From Candidatus Zipacnadia bacterium (GTDB lineage: Bacteria; Armatimonadota; Zipacnadia; Zipacnadales; UBA5352): DNA of 64,000 nucleotides. The translations under genes were made by a program, and so were the position numbers. The stretch is taken from the NCBI GenBank assembly GCA_029820945.1, contig JALGUJ010000003.1, positions 1 through 64,000 of the forward strand, given 5' to 3'. Positions 18,756 through 26,635 of the stretch are shown one piece after another. Under the pieces are notes generated by a model. That model was given only the letters and a program-made list of their open reading frames with translations. It was not told the origin of the DNA and made no database searches. The stretch's first letter is position 1. Each line of letters begins with the position of its first letter.

Positions 18756-19400
18756 CTATATCTTGCGCGGTCGCAGCCGCGCTCGTCTGACCAGGAACGC
18801 GACGAAGCGGTAGGTCGGATAGCCGACGAGACAGACGAGGAAGACGATGGCGTCCCAGCGCACGGCCTTCGCCGTGGCCTTTACCTCGTATTCCTCCTTA
18901 TCCGCGGTGAAGCTCCACACGGCGTGGCGCCCGTCCACACTCGCGGCGGGGCTGGTGCTCTCTATCGTGCCCGGCATGGTCAGGCGGTACTCGAACTGAG
19001 TCACCGGTGCGGCGGCCCGCTCCCTCTCGTTGCCGAGGAAGTCAACCTTGATGGTCTCCTGCCAAGTGTAGTAAGTGACGAATGAGAGGGGTCGCCGGAC
19101 GATGTCGTATGCGACCGCCTGCACGTCATGGCCCGCCGCGAGGTTGTGCTTCTGGGTGCTCCGGTAGACCTTCACGCTGTCGGTGGACATCTGCACGCCG
19201 TCGCCGTGGTAGCCGCGGGTCATTTCCCCCGCCCACTTGACCAGCTCCTCACGCAGCGAGCTGTCACCGGAGACCTGCACGCGGCGAACCCCCGAGAGGT
19301 CCCCGTACATCCTCGTGGTCACCACGACCTGGTCGGAGTTCAGCAGCAGGACGAAGGGAATCGTGATCAGCAGTGACGTTCGCGGTGCTCTCGTCACCAT
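18756..19400 (-). CDS. Membrane-anchored protein of unknown function
   Basis: MVTRAPRTSLLITIPFVLLLNSDQVVVTTRMYGDLSGVRRVQVSGDSSLREELVKWAGE...; C-terminal TM WDAIVFLVCLVGYPTYRFVAFLVRRARLRPRKI. Confidence 0.6.
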   Translation of the reverse strand: MVTRAPRTSLLITIPFVLLLNSDQVVVTTRMYGDLSGVRRVQVSGDSSLREELVKWAGEMTRGYHGDGVQMSTDSVKVYRSTQKHNLAAGHDVQAVAYDIVRRPLSFVTYYTWQETIKVDFLGNERERAAAPVTQFEYRLTMPGTIESTSPAASVDGRHAVWSFTADKEEYEVKATAKAVRWDAIVFLVCLVGYPTYRFVAFLVRRARLRPRKI

Positions 19401-19416
19401 CCGTCCTCCTCCACGC

Positions 19417-20100
19417 TCAGAAGGTGACCTGCTCATCGTCCTCTTCGTCCGCGAACAGCTCCGGGTCGTCCGCCAGATCCGCTGTCTCCTCCTCCGCCGG
19501 CGGCCCCGCGTCCTCCGGCTCCTCGAACTCGATGTCGTCCACGAATGCAGTGGCGTCGGGCCACTGCTCCTGGGCGTCCGGAGCCTCGGAGTCTTGGTCG
19601 GCGAGCTCGGCGGCGGCCTCCTCGGCGGTCAACTCCTCCGCCGCGAGCGCTTCCTCCTCGGCAAGGGCCTCCTCATCGAGCAGCGCCTCCGCCGCCACGA
19701 GCTCCGCCACCGCGACCTCCTCCGCCGCGGCCTCCTCGGCGGCGCGCGCGCGCTTGGCGCGCACCTCCAGCAGCCAGGCGGTCACCATGCCGAGCAGGAA
19801 GAGCACCACGAAGACAACGGCCCTGGGCGCATCGAGGTAGAGGCCGAAGAAGTTGATGCGCAACGGCGCCCAATTGCCGATGATAAACATGACCAGGACG
19901 AGCGCCAGCAGAGTCCATCCGAAGGTGCGCCAGTCCGGTGCCGGCAGCCGGATCCTCTCCACCGCAGCGCGGCATCGCTCGATCGTCCTGGCCACGAGTC
20001 CCGGCTTGCGCGGCCCGGCCGTGCGTGCCCCTTCCTCGCGTTCGCCCGCCTCATGAGCGGCCGCCATCCGGTCCTTGAGCCCCGCATCCTCGTTCGCCAC
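19417..20100 (-). CDS. LapA/DUF1049-like membrane protein with acidic Ala/Glu-rich C-terminal tail
   Basis: TM pair WRTFGWTLLALVLVMFIIGNWAPLRINFFGLYLDAPRAVVFVVLFLLGMVTAWLLEVRAKRAR, then low-complexity EEAAAEEVAVAELVAAEALLDEEALAEEEALAAEELTAEEAAAE. GTG 20100 start preferred because of SD AGGAG and the upstream promoter. Confidence 0.7.
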   Translation of the reverse strand: MANEDAGLKDRMAAAHEAGEREEGARTAGPRKPGLVARTIERCRAAVERIRLPAPDWRTFGWTLLALVLVMFIIGNWAPLRINFFGLYLDAPRAVVFVVLFLLGMVTAWLLEVRAKRARAAEEAAAEEVAVAELVAAEALLDEEALAEEEALAAEELTAEEAAAELADQDSEAPDAQEQWPDATAFVDDIEFEEPEDAGPPAEEETADLADDPELFADEEDDEQVTF

Positions 20101-20144
20101 GAAGGCACTCCTCTCTCCAACGGGCCGTACAGGCATGCCGGAGC

Positions 20145-20174
20145 ATTATAGGGCGGCGCCTTCGGCCGAGTCAA
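20145..20174 (-). promoter_or_regulatory. Sigma70-like promoter (minus strand)
   Basis: On the minus strand TTGACT (20174-20169), 18-nt spacer, TATAAT (20150-20145), upstream of the GTG at 20100. Confidence 0.65.
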
Positions 20175-20310
20175 GCCAGTGCCCGCCGGGGGGCCATCCT
20201 CCGGTCGCGGGTGGCGGGCGAGGGCCAAGCAGCGATTCCCGAGAAGGGAGCCCCGGCGTCTGCGGTGAAACCCAGCGCGGTCCGGCAAGCAGTATGACTG
20301 GAGGCCCGAC

Positions 20311-21414
20311 ATGACGTCGCGAGAGCGGATGCTGGCGGCCTTTCGCATTGAGGAGACCGACCACTTCCCGATGTACGTGCGGGGAGTGCGAGTCTGGGAC
20401 CAGCAGTGGTGCGAGAGCCGCCACGAGAGCTACCGGCCGGTCATCGAGGCCGTGCGCGAGCACGGTGACTACGAGGTGGGCTTCGGGCTGGGCGGCGGGC
20501 CGCTGCTGACCGCGCACCCAATCGAGAGCGAGAGCACGAGCGAGGACGTGGGCGACTGGATCATCCAGCGCACCACGATGCACACGCCCGCCGGCGACCT
20601 ACACGCCGCGCGCAAGATCAGCACGCGCGGCCTCCCGGGCCTGCAGGTCGAGTACTTCGTCAAAACCCTGGAGGACCTCGACAGGCTGCTGTCGGTGCCT
20701 TACGAGCCCGTGCGCCCCGACCTGTCGCGCTTCTTCGAGCTGGATGAGGAGATCGGCGACGACGGGATCGTGATGTGCGCAATGCCCGTGCCGATCTACA
20801 GCCTGGCGCTGCTCACCGGCTCGGACCTGCTGGCGGTGTGGTCGCTCACCGAGCGGCAGAGGGTCAATGAGATGGTGGAGGTCTTCCTGGAGCGCACGCT
20901 GGACATGATCGACCACGCCATCGCCGGGGGCGTCGGACCGATCTTCTGCAGCCTGGGGGAGGAGTTCATGACGCCGCCGCTGGCGGGCCCGCGCGACTTC
21001 CGGGAGTTCGTGGTCGAGCCCGGCCGCCAGATCCGCGACCGCCTGCGCCAGGCCGGGATGCTCCGGCACATCCACTGCCACGGGCCACTCAACGACATCC
21101 TGGAGGAGTTCGTGGAGCTGGGCGCCAACTGCCTGCACCCCATCGAGGGGCCGCCGCTGGGCGACGTGCCCTTCGAGGACGCCAAGCGGCGTATCGGCGA
21201 CCGCGTCTGCCTGGAGGGCAACATCCAGATCGGCGACCTCTACCACGATCCGACCGACGTTCTCGTCGAGAAGGTCAAGCGAACCATCGATGTCGGGGTC
21301 CCGGGCGGAGGGTTCATCCTCTGCCCCACCGCCTCACCCCACACCGCCGAGCTGACGCCGCAGACGGTGAAGAACTACGTCGCCATGGTTCAGACCGCGG
21401 CCGAGATGTGGTAG
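20311..21414 (+). CDS. Uroporphyrinogen decarboxylase (URO-D)/MtaA-like family protein
   Basis: MTSRERMLAAFRIEETDHFPMYVRGVRVWDQQW...CLEGNIQIGDLYHDPTDVLVEKVKRTIDVGVPGGGFILCPTASPHTAELTPQTVKNYVAMVQTAAEMW, URO-D-like fold signatures. Confidence 0.82.
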   Translation: MTSRERMLAAFRIEETDHFPMYVRGVRVWDQQWCESRHESYRPVIEAVREHGDYEVGFGLGGGPLLTAHPIESESTSEDVGDWIIQRTTMHTPAGDLHAARKISTRGLPGLQVEYFVKTLEDLDRLLSVPYEPVRPDLSRFFELDEEIGDDGIVMCAMPVPIYSLALLTGSDLLAVWSLTERQRVNEMVEVFLERTLDMIDHAIAGGVGPIFCSLGEEFMTPPLAGPRDFREFVVEPGRQIRDRLRQAGMLRHIHCHGPLNDILEEFVELGANCLHPIEGPPLGDVPFEDAKRRIGDRVCLEGNIQIGDLYHDPTDVLVEKVKRTIDVGVPGGGFILCPTASPHTAELTPQTVKNYVAMVQTAAEMW

Positions 21415-21424
21415 CCACCGCCGC

Positions 21425-22090
21425 CTATCGATCGCCCTCCCGGACCTCGATGCGCGGCGGGGCCCAGCGCACCTCCGGTCGGGGGCGGTTGAGCTCCTCC
21501 TCAGTGCGCAGGTCGAACTCGGCCATCTGCTCCAGGCCATCCACGGAGAACTGGCGCAGCAGGTAGCCGCGCAGCGCGTAGATGAAGTCACCCTCGGCGC
21601 TGAACTGCAGGTGCACCGGCACCATGGCGGGGTCCGGGCGGCTGAGGGCCTCTCCCGGGCCGGCCTCACCGCCACGCTCCTCCTCAGCGCGGAGGTCAAC
21701 CTGCGCCTGGAGCTGCAGGTCGTCGGCGGCGAGATACTGGTAGAGCATCCAGCCGCGGGCGACGTAGACGTAGTCGCCCACCACATGCATTTCGGCCGGG
21801 ACCATCTCCGGACCGGGCGGGATGCGCCGGAACTGCCCCGCCCCGTCGCCGGCGATGGAGATGACGTAGCCCCTCGCGCCGGGGCGCTCGTGAGCCAGCT
21901 CCCGGAAGTGCCGGGCGCGCTCCCGCTCCAGTCGGGCCTGGTCGCCCTCCGGGCCCTCACCGGCCTCGGCCGGCTCGCGGTCGGCGTCGGCGGCCTCGGC
22001 CGGCTCGGCGTCACTCCAGGCGCCGCAGGCAAGTGCGCACACCAGCAGTGTGAGCATCAGCAGCCTCGTAGCACGGCAAGCCGTCAACAT
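21425..22090 (-). CDS. Secreted/lipoprotein-like protein with internal tandem repeat
   Basis: Signal MLTACRATRLLMLTLLVCALACGAW; two repeats VVGDYVYVARGWMLYQYLAADDLQLQAQVDLRAEEE and SAEGDFIYALRGYLLRQFSVDGLEQMAEFDLRTEEE. Confidence 0.7.
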   Translation of the reverse strand: MLTACRATRLLMLTLLVCALACGAWSDAEPAEAADADREPAEAGEGPEGDQARLERERARHFRELAHERPGARGYVISIAGDGAGQFRRIPPGPEMVPAEMHVVGDYVYVARGWMLYQYLAADDLQLQAQVDLRAEEERGGEAGPGEALSRPDPAMVPVHLQFSAEGDFIYALRGYLLRQFSVDGLEQMAEFDLRTEEELNRPRPEVRWAPPRIEVREGDR

Positions 22091-22109
22091 GCCACTCCTC
22101 TCCTTCGCG

Positions 22110-22895
22110 TCAGTCAACTATGTCGCGCAGATACGCGAGGTTGTAGTTACCCGCCTCCAGCGGGTCATCGGTCGGCGGGGTCTCCAGGATCAGCCAGCCG
22201 TCGTACCCGATGTCGCGCAGCGTGTCCACGCACAGCGGGATGTCCACGATTCCGTCACCGAGCAGGTCCGCCTCGCGGTCCTTGACGTGGACCACGCCGA
22301 TTAGCTCGGCGAGGTACTCGATCTCGGCCACGGCATCATTGCCGAAGGCGCAGGCGTTGCCGATATCGTAGTAAGTGAGCACGTTCGGGCTGCTGACGCC
22401 GTCGGTCAGGCTCTTGAGGTCCTCGGCCGACTGGCCGCAGCCGCGGCCCACGTTCTCGAGGCAGAGGCTGACTCCCGCCTGCTCGGCCACGGGTGCGATG
22501 GCCCGCATCTCGCGGATCCAGCGCGCCTGGCACTCCTCGTAGCTGATCTCCTCCTCGGCCGGCGTGACGGGGACGAGGATCCACCGGGCCCCGAGGTCGG
22601 CCGCCGCCTCAATGCCGGCGGCTAGCAGATGGCGGGCGGTCTCGAGCAGCTCCTCCCCGCTGGCGGCGGGGCTGTACTGCCAGAGCGCGCCGATGCACAG
22701 CGACGGCACCTCGACCCCCGTCTTCTCCGAGAGCGCCCTGATGCGCTCCCGCCCCGCCTCCGACAGCACGAGCTCATCCTCGTACTCGGCGCGGATGTCG
22801 AGCTCCACGCCGTCGAAGCCTATCTGCGCGGCCTGCTCGAACAGCTCGTCCATCTCCGGGAAACCCATCGATCCGTTGCGAATGCCGATCTTCAT
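22110..22895 (-). CDS. Sugar phosphate isomerase/epimerase (xylose isomerase-like TIM barrel)
   Basis: MKIGIRNGSMGFPEMDELFEQAAQIGFDGVELDIRAEYEDELVLSEAGRERIRALSEKTGVEVPSLCIG...CLENVGRG...YYDIGNACAFGND...VHVKDREADLLGDGIVDIP. Confidence 0.88.
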   Translation of the reverse strand: MKIGIRNGSMGFPEMDELFEQAAQIGFDGVELDIRAEYEDELVLSEAGRERIRALSEKTGVEVPSLCIGALWQYSPAASGEELLETARHLLAAGIEAAADLGARWILVPVTPAEEEISYEECQARWIREMRAIAPVAEQAGVSLCLENVGRGCGQSAEDLKSLTDGVSSPNVLTYYDIGNACAFGNDAVAEIEYLAELIGVVHVKDREADLLGDGIVDIPLCVDTLRDIGYDGWLILETPPTDDPLEAGNYNLAYLRDIVD

Positions 22896-22989
22896 ACGGT
22901 CATCTCCTCATGCGACCCTTCATTGCGACGGCCCAGCGCCCACGCTTGCCGGGCGCCGGGCCGCGTGTCACGGATAGCCGTCCGGAACG

Positions 22990-24120
22990 CTACTTCGACA
23001 GGCCCACCGGCTCGCGGAAGCGATGGGCCAGATGGCGCAGATGCTCACCGAACGTCTCGGCGTCGGCGATGCCGCCGTGCTCCCACACACCGACGAGCCA
23101 GGCGTGATAGCGGTTCCGGTCCGACTTCAGCCGAACGACGTACGCGTCGTCCTCCTCGGGCAACACGTCCCAGGTCAGGAACCACTCGGGATCGAAGATG
23201 ACGGCCAGGCCGGTCTGCCCGATGATGTCGGGCTGCTGGCCGATCAGCCCCAGGATGCCCTCTGACGCCGCGCCCAGGAAGACTTCCGGGTGAGGGATGC
23301 GGCGGACGCCCAGCCCGAAGGGGCCGCCTCCGGGACGGAGCTGATCGACCTCGAAGCGCGCGTCGATGAAGTCATGGTGCGCGTAGACGAAGTAGCGGAT
23401 CACGGCATTGAAGACGCCACCCGGCGGTGCCTGCCAGCCCGCCACCGTCACCTCCAGGCCGGCGCGAACGGGGCCGTCGCACAGCTCGCGGTACTCGTAC
23501 CCATCGTTCTCGCTGGCCAGAGGCCGGCTGTCGCCGATGATCGGCCCGCCGAGGCCCATGCTGCTCCCCACCAGCAGGTAGTCCACGGCGACGGGGTTGT
23601 CCTCGTGGTAGTTGACGCCCTCGAGGTCGTCAAGCGACAGGCGCCAGGCCTCGGGGCGCTTGCCGTAGAGGTCCCACTGCAGCGAGCCGGGCAAGCCGGC
23701 CGGGGCGTAGATGCCGTAGAGCCCGAACCCCATGCGGTCGGTGTCCAGGGCCGCGTAGCCGTCGTATCGCCAGCTCGTGCGCGCGTCGGCCCGGTCGCCT
23801 GAGCCGGACCACGACCGGGCTGCATCGACCCAGACCCGCAGGCTCTGCTCGGGCGCGAGATTGAGGATCATCACGAGCTCGTCGCCCACTCCGTCGCCGT
23901 CGAGGTCATCGATCTGAACGGGGATGACGGCGCCGCCGGGCAGCACTCCCTGGACCGTGCCGGGGGCCAGGGCCTGGCCGAGCAGGGAGGCGGGGCCTAC
24001 GCAGATAGCGTTGGGCCGCGGTGCGTCGAGCGGATTGGCTGCGATCAGGGTCACGGGCTCCGTGCCCCCCGCCGCCGCGAGCGCGAGAATGCAGGCGAGG
24101 ACGCTGCACGTCCTGATCAT
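22990..24120 (-). CDS. Secreted DUF4861-like protein
   Basis: Signal MIRTCSVLACILALAAAGG; PLDAPRPNAICVGPASLL...IPVQIDDLDGDGVGDELVMILNLAPEQSLRVWVDA...VNYHEDNPVAVDYLLVGSSMGLGGPII resembles DUF4861. Confidence 0.72.
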   Translation of the reverse strand: MIRTCSVLACILALAAAGGTEPVTLIAANPLDAPRPNAICVGPASLLGQALAPGTVQGVLPGGAVIPVQIDDLDGDGVGDELVMILNLAPEQSLRVWVDAARSWSGSGDRADARTSWRYDGYAALDTDRMGFGLYGIYAPAGLPGSLQWDLYGKRPEAWRLSLDDLEGVNYHEDNPVAVDYLLVGSSMGLGGPIIGDSRPLASENDGYEYRELCDGPVRAGLEVTVAGWQAPPGGVFNAVIRYFVYAHHDFIDARFEVDQLRPGGGPFGLGVRRIPHPEVFLGAASEGILGLIGQQPDIIGQTGLAVIFDPEWFLTWDVLPEEDDAYVVRLKSDRNRYHAWLVGVWEHGGIADAETFGEHLRHLAHRFREPVGLSK

Positions 24121-24431
24121 GCGAAGCCCCTCCCGGTAGGCACCGCTGCCGGCCCATTCGGCGACGACAAGGGTCGCGCCCTCGACCCCGAGGACGCAGA
24201 TCCTCTCCGCCTCGTCGATGTGCTCGCCAGCGGGCGCCCGAGGTACAGAAGCAGGGCCGTGGCGACCACGAAGGCGGCCCACGGCGCCCACACCACGCCC
24301 GGCAGCAATGCGGACAGAAGGGCCGCCACGAAGCACCCACCTCCGACCCAGAGCATGAACAGCGTCCCTGAGAGCAGGTCGATGATCAGCGCGATTACGC
24401 CGGCGATGATCCAGATGCCGTAGGTCGCCAT
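24117..24431 (-). CDS. NfeD-like membrane protein, apparently frameshifted in its C-terminal part
   Basis: MATYGIWIIAGVIALIIDLLSGTLFMLWVGGGCFVAALLSALLPGVVWAPWAAFVVATALLLYLGRPLA; then the GC3-favoured reading switches to GEHIDEAERICVLGVEGATLVVAEWAGSG in the frame of ORF 22990..24336. Confidence 0.6.
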   Translation of the reverse strand: MATYGIWIIAGVIALIIDLLSGTLFMLWVGGGCFVAALLSALLPGVVWAPWAAFVVATALLLYLGRPLASTSTRRRGSASSGSRARPLSSPNGPAAVPTGRGFA

Positions 24432-24459
24432 CTCCTTACCTCCCCGTAGTCCTCTGGCC

Positions 24460-25515
24460 TCAGAACGTCTTCAAGGTGGCATCCAGCCTGCCGATGAAGG
24501 CCAGCGAGTAGGCCTGAAAGAACACGCTGACCGGCAGCATCAGGCAATTGGCGATATACGAGACCACGGCCATGCCCAGCCCGACGACGATGACGGCGGG
24601 CACGGCCAGGTAGACCATGGAGCCGGACATCGATGCACCGAAGGCGCCCACCGCGGCGAAGAGGCCCCCCAGCGACAGGGCCGGCAGGATAAGCAGCAGC
24701 GCCGCCACCATGCCGACGATCCCCGCCACGAAGCCAGCGCCGATCGCCAGCAGCATCCTCAGCACGTAGAACAGCACGACCTCCCAGAACCTGCCGCGCC
24801 ACGCCCGGCCCACCAGGCGCCAGCCCGCGAAGACCCCGCAGCCTCCGGCGTACATCGCCGGCACCAGCAAGTCCTCCGTGAGCGCCAGCAGAAGCGCGAA
24901 TCCCAGCACCGCCACGAATCCTGCCCCCAGCAGCGCCAGTATCCCGCCGACGCCCAGAGCGGTCGGCAGCAGCTCGCCGCTGCCCAGCATCCCCCCGCTG
25001 GCGACGAGGGGCACCACGGCCAGGGCCACCATCAGCAGTCCCACGAGCCCGATCGCAAGGTACCAGCCCATCAGGGACAGGCCCTCACCCGCGTGACGCC
25101 GGGTAGAGGCCCCCAGTGCCGGCTCCGCCGGCGCCGCCACGCAGTCCACGAACACGAAGCGAAAGACGCTGCGGATGTACAGGACCGCCAGAGAGACGAC
25201 TATCCAGATGAGCAGCAGCCCTATGGCCAACACGGCCAGGTTCGCCAGGTTGTCGCCGAACCATCGCAGAGCGTTGCCCACGGCCTCGAGCGCTTCGCGG
25301 CCACCAAGCACAGCGCCCGGCCCCTGCTCCGCACCTGATGACGGCACGGCGGGCGGACAGCCGTTGAAGCCCGCCGAGCCCTGCAGCACTGACGCCCCCA
25401 GCATGGCGACGAAGCCGAACTTCAGCCACCTGGCGGGGTCGAAGCGCTCGAAGAGCAACTCGCGCGTGCGCCCCCATGCGTCCCGTATGCTGTCAGTGAC
25501 TATGGAGCTGTCCAT
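24460..25515 (-). CDS. Polytopic membrane protein (GPDPase membrane-domain-like)
   Basis: MDSSIVTDSIRDAWGRTRELLFERFDPARWLKFGFVAMLGASVLQG... with about 6 TM helices; similar in layout to the 13529 gene. Confidence 0.7.
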   Translation of the reverse strand: MDSSIVTDSIRDAWGRTRELLFERFDPARWLKFGFVAMLGASVLQGSAGFNGCPPAVPSSGAEQGPGAVLGGREALEAVGNALRWFGDNLANLAVLAIGLLLIWIVVSLAVLYIRSVFRFVFVDCVAAPAEPALGASTRRHAGEGLSLMGWYLAIGLVGLLMVALAVVPLVASGGMLGSGELLPTALGVGGILALLGAGFVAVLGFALLLALTEDLLVPAMYAGGCGVFAGWRLVGRAWRGRFWEVVLFYVLRMLLAIGAGFVAGIVGMVAALLLILPALSLGGLFAAVGAFGASMSGSMVYLAVPAVIVVGLGMAVVSYIANCLMLPVSVFFQAYSLAFIGRLDATLKTF

Positions 25516-25599
25516 GTCGGTTGGGTGGGGCGGCGCGACCACACTCAGATTAGCCGTGCTCCGGCCCGAGACCTGCTTCCCCCGCTGCAATTCCACGGC

Positions 25600-25628
25600 T
25601 TGACAACCGACTCGGCGGGCGGTATCCT
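25600..25628 (+). promoter_or_regulatory. Sigma70-like promoter
   Basis: TTGACA (25600-25605), 17-nt spacer, TATCCT (25623-25628), 40 nt upstream of ATG 25669. Confidence 0.65.
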
Positions 25629-25668
25629 GCGGGCGTCATCCCAGAGCGGCTGAGGAGGCCCGTTCGCC

Positions 25669-26607
25669 ATGCTGGAGGCCTACCACCTCAAGGGCATCGT
25701 CCCCCCAACGACCACGCCGCTGACCGAGTACGAGACCATCGACCGCGACGCCGTCGGCCGGCTCATGGACTGGTTTGTGGACGCCGGGGTGACCGCAGTT
25801 TTCGCCCTCGGCTCGTCCGGGGAGGGCCCCGGGCTGACGCGTGAGATGCGCCTGGAGATGGTGGACGCGTGCGCGGATGCTCTCGGCGGGCGCCTGCCGC
25901 TGCTGGCCGGCGTCTCGTCTCCCTCCTTCCAGGAGAGCGTGCTGCAGGCCGGGGAGGTCGCGGAGCGCGGGGCCGACGCCGTCGTCGCGACCTGCCCCTA
26001 CTACTTCCTCTACGGCCAGCAGCAACTCTTCGATTACTTCACCGCGCTGGCCGACGCGAGCCCGCTGCCGCTGCTGGTCTACGACATCCCCTCGCGGAGC
26101 GACAATGAGCTCGAGATCGACACGGTGCTGCGGCTGGCCGACGACGAGCGGATCGTGGGCCTCAAGGACAGCACCGGGAACATCGAGCGCGGCATCGGCA
26201 TCGTCAACGCCCTCGGCGGCCGGGATGACTTCGTGATGATGCAGGGCTCGGAGCGGCTCCTGGCCCCGGCCCTGCTCATGGGCTACCAGGGCGCGGTAAT
26301 GGGCATGGCCAACGCCTGCCCGAAGCTGTGCGTGGCGCTGCACGAGGCGGGCACCGCGGGTGACGTCGCGCGCACCCGCGAGCTGCAGGAGACACTCAAC
26401 GGCGTCTTCCCCTACTTCTTCGCGGCCGAGCCGGGCACGCGCAACGTGGGCAGCATCGTCGGCGCCATGAAGACCGCACAGGAGCTGCAGGGCCTGTGCA
26501 GCCGCCGGCTCCTCTTCCCCGCCCGCCCGATCAGCGATGGAGACGTGCAACGCATTAAGGCCTACCTCGACCCCATCGCGGAGGCCGGCTGGATTGAGTA
26601 CGCCTGA
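25669..26607 (+). CDS. Dihydrodipicolinate synthase/N-acetylneuraminate lyase family aldolase
   Basis: LKGIVPPTTTPLTEYETIDRDAVGRLMDWFVDAGVTAVFALGSSGEGPGLTREMR; VYDIPS; Schiff-base lysine IVGLKDSTGN. Confidence 0.92.
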   Translation: MLEAYHLKGIVPPTTTPLTEYETIDRDAVGRLMDWFVDAGVTAVFALGSSGEGPGLTREMRLEMVDACADALGGRLPLLAGVSSPSFQESVLQAGEVAERGADAVVATCPYYFLYGQQQLFDYFTALADASPLPLLVYDIPSRSDNELEIDTVLRLADDERIVGLKDSTGNIERGIGIVNALGGRDDFVMMQGSERLLAPALLMGYQGAVMGMANACPKLCVALHEAGTAGDVARTRELQETLNGVFPYFFAAEPGTRNVGSIVGAMKTAQELQGLCSRRLLFPARPISDGDVQRIKAYLDPIAEAGWIEYA

Positions 26608-26635
26608 GCCGCAACAGCGGGGGCCTCGCGACGCC

